Counted from the stretch's first letter, positions 44,817 to 54,636 are shown. The stretch: 64,000 nucleotides of DNA from Desulfovulcanus ferrireducens (GCF_018704065.1 NZ_JAGUQP010000008.1:29048-93047), one strand, 5' to 3'. Notes: generated from the sequence alone by a model not told the origin. Translations and numbers: made by a program.

Positions 44817-47800
44817 TCACAATAACACTCTGCCTCCATCTAATCTGAATATTGAAACATCCGTGTCACATTTTTTAATCATTTCCACCACATGTGGATG
44901 GCATGTAAAATAGAACACCTGCATGGACTTACTCAGCTCAAGAATAGCCTGCAAAGAACTAACTGCTCTTTGCGGATCAAAATTGACCAGGATATCATCC
45001 ATAATTATTGGCAGGTGGCGCTTTTTTTCCGCCACATCCTGTAAATAACCCAGACGTAAAGAGAGATATAATTGTTCGGCTGTTCCCCGGCTTAACTGGT
45101 GAGGTTCTTTTACTTCGCCATTTTTTGTGCGCACAGTAATTTTATTTTCACCCAAGGGAGCAAAAATTTCTACATATTCCTGTCCGGTGATGGTCTGGAA
45201 AAACTGTCCGGCCTTTTTCAACACTTTTGGCTGCTGTTCCTGCTCAAATTTAAGCTTCCCCTGTTCCAGAAAATACATGGCCAATTTATATTTAGACCAC
45301 TTTAGAACGCCCTCTTTGATCTGCTCCAACAAACCTTCTTCTTTTGCCTTTAACTGCAATACTTCATCAGAACCGGCTAATTTTTCCTGCTCATTTTTTA
45401 ACCTGGCAAGGGCCTCAACTATCCCGCTCTCTTCATCATTCATGGCCTCTATTTCTCTTTTCAATTCCTCAAATTTAGCTGTCAATTCGTTTTTATCCTC
45501 ATGCACAAAGGACTGCCCGACCTCTTCCCAGGTTTTCAGCCCAAGTCCCAATTTTAATTGCTGTCTGATTTGCTTAAGCTCCTGACCAAGCTTCTGCCTG
45601 TGAGCAAAAATTTTACCTCTTTGATTAAAGTCTTCTTCACTTCCGGCCTTTGCTTTTCTCAGCAACTCATCCTTTTCCTTCTTAAGTTCAACAATTTCGC
45701 CACTCACGAGCTGCATTTTCAACTCGAACCCCTTCAAGGACTCATTCAACTCCTGCCTAACTCCCTGATTATGTAAAGAAACTTCCAGTTCTTCCTGCCA
45801 GTTATCCACTAAAACAGAAATATTATCAGAAGCGTCGGCCTGATAGTCCTGCCCCAAATCCTGGGCAAGCCTTTTAACCTTTTGCTCAAAAAGTTGTTTG
45901 CTTTTGTATAGCTCTTTTTGTTCTACCTGCAATTTTTCCAGTTGACTCAAAACATCCCTGGCTTGAACCACCAAATTCAAAGCTTCCAATACGGTCTGGG
46001 GTTCTAAATCCTGGTCAAAACCACATCCGGCTAGCCATTTTCGCCATTCTCCTAAAATCCGGCCATGTTCATCGCGAGCATTGCTAGCCTGATGTGCCAA
46101 CTTATCCCTGTTCTGTTCAAGATCCTCTTTGCGTTTTTGCTTGTCTTCAATTTGTGTCTGCAGGGCCAGACATCTATTTATAATTTGCTCATTTTGTTCC
46201 ACCTGCACCCAAAAACCATCCAAAGCCCCAAGCAGGGCCTCCGTACCTTTTTCACAGGCTGACTTTAAACTGGAAATCTTCTTAGCCTGCGTCATAAACT
46301 CCTTGATTTCCTTTTCCAAATCAGCCTTTTCTTTAAATTTAACCTGTAAGTCGGCTAATTTCTCCCTGGCCCTGACTATTTTATCCATAGTGCGGGGGAA
46401 AAGATGAAGGGAAATAGGAGTTGAAAAGTTTAATTGTCTTAAAAATTTCGCCCAGCTATCATCAATGGCCTGCACTCTCTGCGTTTTCTCTTTCTGTTCT
46501 TTGCTCAAGGCATCTATTTTTTCTCTTATTTTCTCTGCTTGAAAGTCAAGCCTGTCCAGTTCTCTACTCAATATCCTTTTTTGCTCACACAAAACAAGCT
46601 GCTCTCCCAGGGCATAGTCTATTTCCTTTAACAAATCCGGACCGATTTCATTTTTAATATTTAACTTTTCTGCCAAAGCAGATATTTGAGGCTCTATTTC
46701 CGCAATTTTTTCATCTAGCTCTGCAATCTTCTCTTTTGCCAATTTAACGCGGTCCTGTCTTTTAAGTTTTTGCAATAATCTTGGTAACAGTATTCCCAGG
46801 CCCGGGACCAACAATATCCCAAAAGATACTACCAAGGCAGTATTTTTAAAAAATAAACCGAAAGATAGACCTATGCATCCCAGAATGGTGAGTATAAGTC
46901 CTGTTGAAAACAGCTTGTCTCTGCTTTCAGGAGAATCTACAAAAGTTTCCAACTCCTTCTTTTCGTTTTCAAGCACTTCTTTTCTTTCCAGCAACCTGCT
47001 TAATCTTGTTATTTTTTCCTTTTGCAATCTTATTTCTCTGTCAGACTGAACATTAACTTGAATTGCATCCAGTTCCTTCTGTTTGGTCTCAATATCTTCC
47101 TGGAGATGTTCCAAGCTTTGTCTTAACCAGCTCAAATTATTTTCAATACTTTTTAAATCATCCTGAATTTCTTCTCCTTTTTGAACAAACTCCTGCCATT
47201 TTTGTTCAACCTCACGGGAAACAGGAAAATTTTCCAGTTCATCTTCTGTCCAGGCAGGATCGATACTGACAAGAATATTTTTTAGTTCTTTTTTTTCGTT
47301 TTCTATCTGCTCTTTTTTTATCTTGAGATCACGTACACAAGCCTGGAATCTCTTAAAGCCCTGGACAAGTACTTTTACATCGTGTTCGGAACAATCCAGC
47401 CTGTTCTTTTCTAACTCTTTCAGGTTTTCATGCAGAAAACCTAATTCCCGTTCCAGCTGAAACAGTTCTTCCTTGTTTTCGCTTAGCTTCTGTTCAAATT
47501 TCCGGAGTTCATTTACTGCATTGGTTATTTTTTGATCATATTTACGACATCTGTCTTTGGTAAATAAAGAAAGATCAAAACTTTTTATTTTGTCTTTTGT
47601 CCATCCTGCTCCAAGAGTGGACAAAATTTCATCCAATTTTTGTTCTAAAGAAACCAGGCTCTGGTTAAGAACTGGTATTTTTTTCAAAGACTCCTGATAG
47701 GCATTTTTACCTTGAACCAAAGAGCGTATCTCAGTTTTATGACTTATTATATTTTTATGAACTACCAAACTGGCAGCTCTGAGTTCCGCTTCCTTTTTCT

Positions 47801-48686
47801 CCTGCAAATATTGCTGTAACCGCTCTTCCCGCTCTCTTAACTTCTCGTTTATATGAGCTAAAAGCTCCAGGCCATTTTCAGGAAAGTATTCTATCTCTGG
47901 CAGATCCTTGAGCTCATCTTCTATTTCCCTACTTTCAATCCATAAATCCCAATACTTAATTAGCCCTTCTATCCTGTTGTGCTCAAATCTCAACTGTTCC
48001 CGCCTTGCACGCAAATCAACCAAGGCTGTCTCCAGGTTGTCCAGCTCCTTTTTTATCTCCTCAAAACGCTCAAACTCCTTTTGCGCCTGGCGTAAATCTT
48101 TCTGGACCTGGTCCAGTTCTCTAAGCTTCTTATTGATAAATTGTTTTTGCCCTCTCGGTCTGAATAACTCATCGGCCACATTTTCCAGACTCTTTCTTAA
48201 GGCCAGAACATCAGTGATACCGGCACCCAGGCCAGCACCGTAAATAACTCCCTTGATCTGTTCGTTGTTCAAGCTCTGCAAAGTCTGAAGTTCGGTAAGG
48301 CTAAAGGCATAAATATTTTTATAAATTTCCTGGTTCACCCCGTAAAAAAGGGCTTGCAGGTCCTGGTGGCTTCCCTTTGTGCCATCAGAAAAGATAAGCT
48401 TGAGATCTCCGCCTTTGGGCCCATTATAGCGCTCGACAGTTATCCGGCTAAAATCCGGAGTTTCCAGGTCGATCCTTCCGCCATGCCTGCCTCCTTTAAG
48501 AGGAGGAAAAAGCGGGTTTTTTCGTCTACCTTCAAAACCAAATAAGATAGAACGAAAAAAGGCCAGCAACGTAGATTTGCCGGCCTCGTTATTACCCCAA
48601 AAAATATTTATTCCAGGCTTAATATCAGTTAATTTTTGGTCATGAAATATTCCAAAGCCATCAATATAGGCCTCTACAATCCGCAC
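44817..48686 (-). CDS. YhaN-like AAA ATPase with SMC-type coiled coils
   Basis: 1289 residues. It starts with GTG at 48686. The N-terminal ATPase lobe has Walker A (FWGNNEAGKSTLLAF). Long coiled coils follow, and two adjacent membrane-like segments lie in the middle (LFSTGLILTILGCIGLSFGLFF; VVSFGILLVPGLGILL), as seen in YhaN proteins. More coiled coil leads to the C-terminal lobe with the signature LSRGTAEQLYLSLRLGYL and Walker B (HLPIIMDDILVNFDP). It resembles SbcC/Rad50-type ATPases. The usual neighbour, a YhaO/SbcD metallophosphoesterase nuclease, is absent on either side; repeat-rich accessory DNA starts just upstream. Confidence 0.85.
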   Translation of the reverse strand: MRIVEAYIDGFGIFHDQKLTDIKPGINIFWGNNEAGKSTLLAFFRSILFGFEGRRKNPLFPPLKGGRHGGRIDLETPDFSRITVERYNGPKGGDLKLIFSDGTKGSHQDLQALFYGVNQEIYKNIYAFSLTELQTLQSLNNEQIKGVIYGAGLGAGITDVLALRKSLENVADELFRPRGQKQFINKKLRELDQVQKDLRQAQKEFERFEEIKKELDNLETALVDLRARREQLRFEHNRIEGLIKYWDLWIESREIEDELKDLPEIEYFPENGLELLAHINEKLREREERLQQYLQEKKEAELRAASLVVHKNIISHKTEIRSLVQGKNAYQESLKKIPVLNQSLVSLEQKLDEILSTLGAGWTKDKIKSFDLSLFTKDRCRKYDQKITNAVNELRKFEQKLSENKEELFQLERELGFLHENLKELEKNRLDCSEHDVKVLVQGFKRFQACVRDLKIKKEQIENEKKELKNILVSIDPAWTEDELENFPVSREVEQKWQEFVQKGEEIQDDLKSIENNLSWLRQSLEHLQEDIETKQKELDAIQVNVQSDREIRLQKEKITRLSRLLERKEVLENEKKELETFVDSPESRDKLFSTGLILTILGCIGLSFGLFFKNTALVVSFGILLVPGLGILLPRLLQKLKRQDRVKLAKEKIAELDEKIAEIEPQISALAEKLNIKNEIGPDLLKEIDYALGEQLVLCEQKRILSRELDRLDFQAEKIREKIDALSKEQKEKTQRVQAIDDSWAKFLRQLNFSTPISLHLFPRTMDKIVRAREKLADLQVKFKEKADLEKEIKEFMTQAKKISSLKSACEKGTEALLGALDGFWVQVEQNEQIINRCLALQTQIEDKQKRKEDLEQNRDKLAHQASNARDEHGRILGEWRKWLAGCGFDQDLEPQTVLEALNLVVQARDVLSQLEKLQVEQKELYKSKQLFEQKVKRLAQDLGQDYQADASDNISVLVDNWQEELEVSLHNQGVRQELNESLKGFELKMQLVSGEIVELKKEKDELLRKAKAGSEEDFNQRGKIFAHRQKLGQELKQIRQQLKLGLGLKTWEEVGQSFVHEDKNELTAKFEELKREIEAMNDEESGIVEALARLKNEQEKLAGSDEVLQLKAKEEGLLEQIKEGVLKWSKYKLAMYFLEQGKLKFEQEQQPKVLKKAGQFFQTITGQEYVEIFAPLGENKITVRTKNGEVKEPHQLSRGTAEQLYLSLRLGYLQDVAEKKRHLPIIMDDILVNFDPQRAVSSLQAILELSKSMQVFYFTCHPHVVEMIKKCDTDVSIFRLDGGRVLL

Positions 48687-49323
48687 TTACTATTCTCCCA
48701 CTTAGCCTATTAACAATTGTTTTAACGGGTACACCCGATGTTTGCGCTGGCACAAAATGCCGCCACTTGAAGTAAATTTTTTTTAATTAAAAAATCAATT
48801 GCTCTCACCCGTTCGCTTCGCTCACTAGAGGCGTATTCGGTATCTGCACCTGTCGGAAAAATGTCTAATACACTTTTTTAACCGCAGACCCACGCAGACT
48901 AACGCAGACATTCTTGTTCGGCAGACTTTGCCGAACAAAAACCTGACGGCCTTACAGGCCGTAGTTAAGCTTAGTAACAATCACTTTCCGGGTGTGCTGA
49001 TAGCCTTATCCGATACGATAAGAGTCAAAATTCAAATATCCTCTCCTGCCTTTCGGGCCGGGAAGGCAACAGGAACGCATCCGCTATTTACACAGATTTT
49101 TGCGAAGCCTTAATTTTGGCATTCCAACTGCTGATTGTTTTCTCTTTTTACGCTCATATTTAGCAAAATTTTGTCATAATTAAATAATCAAACCTGTGCA
49201 GATGCTATGTATAGTGGTAATAATCCAGAATCTGACAGCAATCAGGAGAAAATTCAACTACGGAATCCCATCTCCACCCTACTCAACCACTCACCTACTC
49301 AACCACTCAACTAATCACCTACT

Positions 49324-49366
49324 CACCTACTCAACTACTCAACCAAAGTGCATCTATCAGATGCAC
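49324..49366. repeat. 43-bp repeat with GTGCATCT palindrome, copy 2
   Basis: Identical to 30648-30690. Preceded here by a longer run of ACTCAACC/ACTCACCT units (about 49278-49345). Confidence 0.75.
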
Positions 49367-49371
49367 CTCGC

Positions 49372-49512
49372 TCACTAGAGGCGCTGAGGCACGGAGTTTT
49401 CTTTTTCCCTGAGCATAGCTCAGGAAGCTTTCTTGCTGTATGCCCAGCTCGGGCAGGCAGCAAAAACCTCTGTGTCTCCGCGTCTCTAGCGACCAACGGG
49501 AGCGGGCGAGAA
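49372..49512. repeat. CTAGAGGC / CTCTAGCGACCAACGGG palindromic element, copy 3
   Basis: The left end CTAGAGGCGCTGAGGCACGGAG and right end CTCTGTGTCTCCGCGTCTCTAG form an imperfect inverted pair, followed by CGACCAACGGGAGCGGGCGAG. The interior AGCTCAGGAAGCTTTCTTGC...GCCCAGCTCGGGC matches copy 1 at 14288. Confidence 0.65.
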
Positions 49513-49563
49513 AAAACATCCTAACGACATATGTCGTTTAAATGTAGTCAGCTCAGAAATCAA

Positions 49564-50001
49564 TCAAAAGGATTCGCCCTGTTTGAGCCAAGAAGATATA
49601 AGATCAATGTTTTTTGATATAGCTTTGGAGGTTAGTTTCTCGCATAAATGTGGTGGGTTATCGGGGTGAAATCCTTCAGGACGTAAAATCTTACACAAAA
49701 GGCTCCCAAAGTTCTTTTCAAACTCACCGGCTAATTTTTTACAAAAAGATATGATCTCTTTGTCGGGAATGCCTTTTGCTCTCCCAAGAATGCCAACAAA
49801 CATTAAAGCGCCTTCAACAAGACCACATTGTGCCTGATATCCACCTGCCCCATGCATCCCTATTGCCGCGTCTATCACCTGGCTATTCAGTTCTACATCA
49901 AAAAACTCTGACAAAGTTTTAAGTGTTGTCGTGGCACAATTAAGGTCATAATCCCAATAATAAACATGAACCCTCTCTTTTACAAACGTGGACTTATCCA
50001 T
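49564..50001 (-). CDS. C_GCAxxG_C_C family (redox-type) protein
   Basis: 145 residues from the ATG at 50001, which has GGAAGG upstream; an ATG at 50037 would add 12 residues without a ribosome site. Four spaced Cys (NCATTTL; YQAQCGLVEGALM; GSLLCKIL; LCEKLT) match the C_GCAxxG_C_C family, thought to have redox or metal functions. The DNCA-like start (DLNCATTTLKTLSEFF) and the helical pattern fit. No partner gene is close. Family function is poorly defined. Confidence 0.75.
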   Translation of the reverse strand: MDKSTFVKERVHVYYWDYDLNCATTTLKTLSEFFDVELNSQVIDAAIGMHGAGGYQAQCGLVEGALMFVGILGRAKGIPDKEIISFCKKLAGEFEKNFGSLLCKILRPEGFHPDNPPHLCEKLTSKAISKNIDLISSWLKQGESF

Positions 50002-50140
50002 AAGCCTTCCCTCTAACAGGTTAGTGTTGCCTGTCATAAAGTATTATTTATTTTTTTATGTCCTCTTGAATAATATTAAGGGCTGCGGGATTTGTCCAGT
50101 ATTGTTGGTAGCAGAGCAAACACACCTAAATTGCAAAAAT

Positions 50141-50393
50141 TCTCGCGCCAAGACGCAAAGACGCCAAGGAAAACAAAGGCTTTTGTTCGGCTTAAGGGCA
50201 CAAGCCGAACAAAAGATTCTCGTTCCTTTGGGTCAATTTTGATGTGCACTAAGGATTTGTTAGATATATAAATTTTCGAACTCAGCTTAGGTTAATCCAT
50301 TTATCCTGGCCTGAAAGGCCAGTAAGTCGAGCAGACGCTTTCGCTATTTCTACCCTTGGCGACTTGGCGGCTTGGCGCGAAACTTTCTCTTAA
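50141..50393. repeat. CGCGCCAAGACGCAAAGACGCC-ended palindromic element
   Basis: About 250 bp with imperfect inverted ends: TTCTCGCGCCAAGACGCAAAGACGCCAAGG, and CCTTGGCGACTTGGCGGCTTGGCGCGAAACTTTCT on the right. The interior repeats CTTTTGTTCGGCTTAAGGG...AGCCGAACAAAAG, a hairpin. It is a MITE-like element type widespread in bacteria. Confidence 0.65.
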
Positions 50394-50719
50394 AAAAAAG
50401 ATCTACCCTTGCCAATCCTGTATTGTATGATTTCTTCAAAAGAGCTTTTCTGGAATAGATATTTCCTTTTATAATATACACCTGTGCATCGCACCATTCA
50501 GCTCCATCTTTTTTGTATGATGCCAAATTACTGAATATCTTTCTAGTATTGATTCCAAAAATATTTTGGTAAATCTTGCATTCTAAATATTTTTTAACAA
50601 TCACCTTGACAATAAAATGAATTATAAATTAAATGTCTTAATATTTTTTGATGATTACTGAGTGTTTTCGAAGTATGAATATAGTTTTTGTATGTTAATT
50701 TTTTAAAAGAATAACTGAA

Positions 50720-50836
50720 ATGATTGAAGAAATGGACGAATTGTGCTTTTTTGATAATCCAAAAACATGGATAGATGAATTTTTAAAGCATCATCCAGAG
50801 AAGGTAGATAAATTTGTCGACCCTCTAAGAGAATAA
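50720..50836 (+). CDS. Possible 38-residue small ORF
   Basis: It reads MIEEMDELCFFDNPKTWID in its first part and ends VDPLRE. The composition looks protein-like (acidic, aromatic) but there is no ribosome site, and I recognise no family. It could be a remnant of a longer gene. The rest of 50394-51296 is very AT-rich; minus-strand ORFs there (50350-50604, partly in a repeat, and 50703-50888) have no support. Confidence 0.25.
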   Translation: MIEEMDELCFFDNPKTWIDEFLKHHPEKVDKFVDPLRE

Positions 50837-51296
50837 AGGATAACCTTTTTCTCGGTTTTAAGAGATATTTTTTAAATTTGGCAAGCATGAAAGTCGAGAT
50901 AACAATTTAATAAAATTATCTTTTTTTATATGATTAGCAATATAATTTTCTATACGATCAAATTATATAGCTTAAATTTAAAAAAGAGGCCAATTCCCAG
51001 GCAGGCATTAAAAAAATCATCTGTTAAAGATTAAAAGTTTTTATCCAGCAAAGACTTTTTTCTGAAAAAAAGTGCCATGATTTGGCTTAATTAGTTAAAG
51101 TATAATTTTTTTTAAATGGATCTGATTAATTTTAAAATGTAAAATTTTTAACTTAACTTAGTAAAAAAAATATGGCGATGGTTGCCAAAAAAATTCTGAA
51201 AAAAATTTTGTATAAAAAAAGTTATACATTAAAAAATTGGTAGGATTGGCGTAAATTGTTAAAATAATGGAGAGAGAAAAATGATAAAATGAAAAT

Positions 51297-51349
51297 ATAA
51301 ACAATTGTGCTAGCACCACCAATTTGGTGTTATATGTTCAATTGTTTAT
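51297..51349. promoter_or_regulatory. Nested palindromes at the left edge of the cassette array
   Basis: The outer arms ATAAACAATTG and CAATTGTTTAT are a perfect 11-bp inverted pair. ATATAAAC (51295) and GTTATAT (51329-51335) form an overlapping pair that looks like R'/R'' boxes. ACCAATTTGGT lies inside. GTTATAT pairs at 6 of 7 positions with the R' box GTATAAC of the first attC. That fits the left crossover point of the first cassette (G/TT at 51329/51330). Whether this is a degenerate attC, an attI or an operator is open. Confidence 0.4.
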
Positions 51350-51396
51350 ACTCAGACATTGTGGGTAAGTAAAAAATACTTTAAAAAGGGATAATT

Positions 51397-54300
51397 ATGA
51401 TAGAAGGTTCAAATTGGCATAAATGGGACTTACATATCCACACACCAAGTTCAATTATTCAAGATTACGGTGGAGATAATGACGAAACTTGGGAAAAATT
51501 TATTCTCGCATTAGAAAGGCTACCAGAAGAAGTTAAAGTAGTAGGTATAACTGATTATTATTTTATCGATGGATATGAAAAAGTAATGAGTTATAAATAC
51601 AATGGAAGATTAAAGAATTTAGAAAAAATTTTTCCAATTTTAGAATTTCGTATTGATACCTTTGGAAGTGGTAACGAAAATAAATTACAAAAAATTAATT
51701 TACATATTTTATTTGATGTAGATGAAACTAATTTACAAGCCGAAATAAATAAAATCCGAGAAGAATTCATTAAACAAATACCATTAACAAAACTATCACA
51801 GCATAAAACAAAAAATTTATCCAAAGAAAACTTAACAAATGAAGGTGGTGATTTAAAAACAGGTTTTAGCGATCTGATTCCATCAACAGATAGGGTTTTT
51901 GAATTATTAGAAAGTGAGACTTGGAAAAATAAAACATTCTTATTTTTAGGTTATAAAGAATGGTCTAACCTTGAAAAAAACAATCAATTAAAACCACTTA
52001 AGGAACATCTATACGATAAAGTAAACACTTTTTTTAGTTCAAATTTTGCAACTTTTGAAAAAAATCAAGAATGGTTAAATGAATTTGGAAATAAAAAATT
52101 ATTGCATTCACAAGACATACACGATTTTAAAATTTTAGACACTGCTAATAAAAATGAAGATGATATTTTTATAGAAAGTAAAAATTATAATTGCTTCACT
52201 TGGATAAAAGCAGAACCTACTTTTGAAGGTTTAAAGCAAATAAAATATGAGCCAGATGATAGAGTCTTTATAGGAGAAAAACCTGAACTACTCGAAAGAG
52301 TATCATATAACAAAACAAAGTTTATAAAAAAATTATCCATAAATCAAATTGATGGGTATAGTGGTAAAAAAGGTGTTTGGTTCAATAATATTATAATACC
52401 CTTTAATTATGGAATGGTTTCAATAATAGGTAATAAAGGAAGTGGTAAAAGTGCAATTGCTGACATCATCGGTTTATGTAGCAACTCTCATCATTACAAA
52501 GATTTTTCTTTTTTAAATAGGGATAGATTTCTAAAAGGAGGATTGGCAAAAAACTTTACTGCTAAATTAGAGTTTGCAAGTGGAAAAATTCTAGAGAAGA
52601 ATCTATCTGAAAATATTGATATAAACTCACCGGAAAGAGTAAGGTATTTACCACAAAGTTTTTTTGAAAGATTAACGAACGATTTAGAAAGTTATGACTT
52701 TGAAAGAACACTTGAAGAATTAGTTTTTTCATATTTACCAGAAGAAGAAAAGCTTGGTGAAAGCACATTTCAAGATTTAATAGCATATAAAAAAGAGAGT
52801 ATAAAAAAAGATATTGAGTTAATAGAAAAAGAAATAAAAGAAATAAATGAAGAACTGATAAAACTTGAAGAGAAAGCTAATTCTAATTATTTCTCCAAAC
52901 TCAAAAATGAGTTGGTTATTAAAAAGAACGAGCTTGAAGAATTAGAAAAAAATAAACCTATTGAAGTAAAAAATCCTGATTCAGATGAGGAAACAAAAGA
53001 AAAAAACGAAAAAATTACAAAAGAATTAGAAGGGTTAAATAAGAAGAAGGAAAAACTCGAAGAATTATTAGAAAAAAGCAAGAATGAATTAATTAATTTA
53101 AAAAGGGAAATAGAAGAATTAAAAACGGTTAAAGAAGATTTATTGCGTTTTGAAAATGAGATAAAGGAAATTATTTCACTTACTTCACAAAAATTAGAAA
53201 AATATGATATTGACTCAACAAAAATACTTTCCTACAAATTAGATTTAACAGACCTTAATAAATTACTTGAAAAGAAAAAAAGAAAATACAAAGAAACAGC
53301 ACAAACATTATATTCAGAAGAGAATATTGCTGATGTACCAGAAAATAAGCAAAAAATTATAAAAACAAATAGCATCGTAATAAAACTGCATAACATTAAT
53401 ACTAAAATTAAAGAATTAAAAAATAAATTATCTACCCCATATAAAAAATATCACGAGTATCTTGAAAACCTTAAAAAGTGGGAAAAAGATAAAAATGTCA
53501 TAATTGGAGATATTGAAAAGACTGGGACAATAAAGTGGTATGAAAATCAAATAAAGAATGTAACAGAAGAATTACCTACAATAATAATTGAAAAACGAGA
53601 TTTAAGGGTTAATAAAACTTTATTAATTCTTGATAAAAAACTAGAAATTGTTAAAATATATAACCGACTGAAAGAATCTGTTGATAATGAGATTAAAGGA
53701 CACAAAGATATTTTAAAAGATTATGAAATTAACATTGATGTGGCACTAAAATTAAAGCCCAGTTTCTCAAATGACTTTTTGTCTTTTATAAACAAAGGGG
53801 TTAAAGGTTCTTTTTATGAAATTGAGCAAAGTAATGAAAGGATAAAGAAATTAATTGAAAATAAAAATTTCCAAGAAAAGGATATTTTGAAACAGTTTTT
53901 AGATGAAATAATTCAAAATTTAGAAATAGATAAACGAGAAGGCTATAATAATGAAAAAAGACAAATAAAAGAACAAATAATACAAGGAAAAGTATTTGAT
54001 TTTTATAACTTCTTATTCTCAATAAACTATTTAGAGCCATCATATGAATTAAAATTAGGTGAAAAACATATTACTGAATTATCACCTGGTGAAAAAGGTG
54101 CTATGTTAATTGTTTTTTACTTAATGCTTGATAAGGAAAATATACCACTGATAATTGACCAACCCGAAGAAAATTTGGACAATGAAAGCATATACAAGAT
54201 TTTAGTTCATTTTATCAAAGAAACCAAAAAGAGAAGGCAAGTCATAATGGTAACACACAACCCAAATCTGGCTATTGTAGGAGACTCAGAACAAATTATC

Positions 54301-54450
54301 TATGTTTCAATTGACAAAAAGAACAAGAATACATTTAGTTTTTCTTCTGGTGCAATTGAAAATCCTGAAATTAATGAGTTATCATCAAAAATACTGGAAG
54401 GAACAATTAAAGCTTTTGATATAAGAAGACTAAAATATTTTGAGGTATAA
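51397..54450 (+). CDS. PHP-domain / SMC-like ATPase, TrlF-type (cassette 1)
   Basis: 1017 residues. Residues about 1-110 form a PHP-like metallophosphoesterase (KWDLHIHTPSS; VVGITDYYF; INLHILFD). About 340-400 is the N-terminal ATPase lobe with Walker A (SIIGNKGSGKSAIADIIG). About 470-830 is coiled coil (runs of KELEELEKNK type). The C-terminal lobe has signature LSPGEKGAM and Walker B IPLIIDQPEENLDN, then THNPNLAIVGD. The layout matches proteins annotated as TrlF-family AAA-like ATPases, a group found among phage-defence genes. It is much more AT-rich than the core genes, which indicates transfer. AAAGGGAT precedes the ATG. Its attC follows, split by a group II intron. Confidence 0.82.
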   Translation: MIEGSNWHKWDLHIHTPSSIIQDYGGDNDETWEKFILALERLPEEVKVVGITDYYFIDGYEKVMSYKYNGRLKNLEKIFPILEFRIDTFGSGNENKLQKINLHILFDVDETNLQAEINKIREEFIKQIPLTKLSQHKTKNLSKENLTNEGGDLKTGFSDLIPSTDRVFELLESETWKNKTFLFLGYKEWSNLEKNNQLKPLKEHLYDKVNTFFSSNFATFEKNQEWLNEFGNKKLLHSQDIHDFKILDTANKNEDDIFIESKNYNCFTWIKAEPTFEGLKQIKYEPDDRVFIGEKPELLERVSYNKTKFIKKLSINQIDGYSGKKGVWFNNIIIPFNYGMVSIIGNKGSGKSAIADIIGLCSNSHHYKDFSFLNRDRFLKGGLAKNFTAKLEFASGKILEKNLSENIDINSPERVRYLPQSFFERLTNDLESYDFERTLEELVFSYLPEEEKLGESTFQDLIAYKKESIKKDIELIEKEIKEINEELIKLEEKANSNYFSKLKNELVIKKNELEELEKNKPIEVKNPDSDEETKEKNEKITKELEGLNKKKEKLEELLEKSKNELINLKREIEELKTVKEDLLRFENEIKEIISLTSQKLEKYDIDSTKILSYKLDLTDLNKLLEKKKRKYKETAQTLYSEENIADVPENKQKIIKTNSIVIKLHNINTKIKELKNKLSTPYKKYHEYLENLKKWEKDKNVIIGDIEKTGTIKWYENQIKNVTEELPTIIIEKRDLRVNKTLLILDKKLEIVKIYNRLKESVDNEIKGHKDILKDYEINIDVALKLKPSFSNDFLSFINKGVKGSFYEIEQSNERIKKLIENKNFQEKDILKQFLDEIIQNLEIDKREGYNNEKRQIKEQIIQGKVFDFYNFLFSINYLEPSYELKLGEKHITELSPGEKGAMLIVFYLMLDKENIPLIIDQPEENLDNESIYKILVHFIKETKKRRQVIMVTHNPNLAIVGDSEQIIYVSIDKKNKNTFSFSSGAIENPEINELSSKILEGTIKAFDIRRLKYFEV

Positions 54451-54558
54451 ACTATCCACACAATGGCGGGTATGGTACTATAATTAAAAGAAAGTGCGAA
54501 AAATCCCATCACTGTGCATATGCGTTACCGTTGAGAAGTATCACGAAAAAAATGTATA

Positions 54559-54629
54559 ATCGGGTAGCCGAGGGATTTTCTCCCCCAGCCCCCACACCAC
54601 CCTGCGTGCGGGTCCGCACAGGGCGGTTC
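54559..54629 (-). ncRNA. Group II intron domains V and VI
   Basis: Domain V (54595-54629) reads GAACCGCCCTGTGCGG-ACC-CGCACGCAGGGTGGTG as a 34-35-nt hairpin of class IIC type, carrying AACCGC at its base. Domain VI follows with GGGGGCTGGGGGAGAAAATCCC and ends at the intron 3' splice site CCCGAT. Confidence 0.8.
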
Positions 54630-54636
54630 ATCAGGA

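Larger units (their letters stand above)
48687..49563. other. Gene-free, repeat-rich spacer
   Basis: No coding region is supported. It holds several repeat pieces: CGCTTCGCTCACTAGAGGCG near 48820, ACGCAGACTAACGCAGAC with TGTTCGGCAGACTTTGCCGAACA (a 9-bp-stem hairpin) near 48890-48940, and the ACTCAAC run around 49280-49345. The next two entries describe the clearest copies. It marks the change from core to accessory DNA. Confidence 0.6.

Noticed and set aside
49278..49345. CRISPR-like array
   Set aside because: The units are 8-9 nt tandem repeats without spacers, so this is a microsatellite, not CRISPR.
49196..49378. 60-codon ORF rich in Ser/Thr/Leu/Asn repeats
   Set aside because: It is the translation of the ACTCAACC short tandem, not a gene.
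50350..50604. 84-codon minus-strand ORF
   Set aside because: Its C-terminal part is the end of a palindromic repeat and no start signal is present. It could be a gene fragment but nothing supports it.
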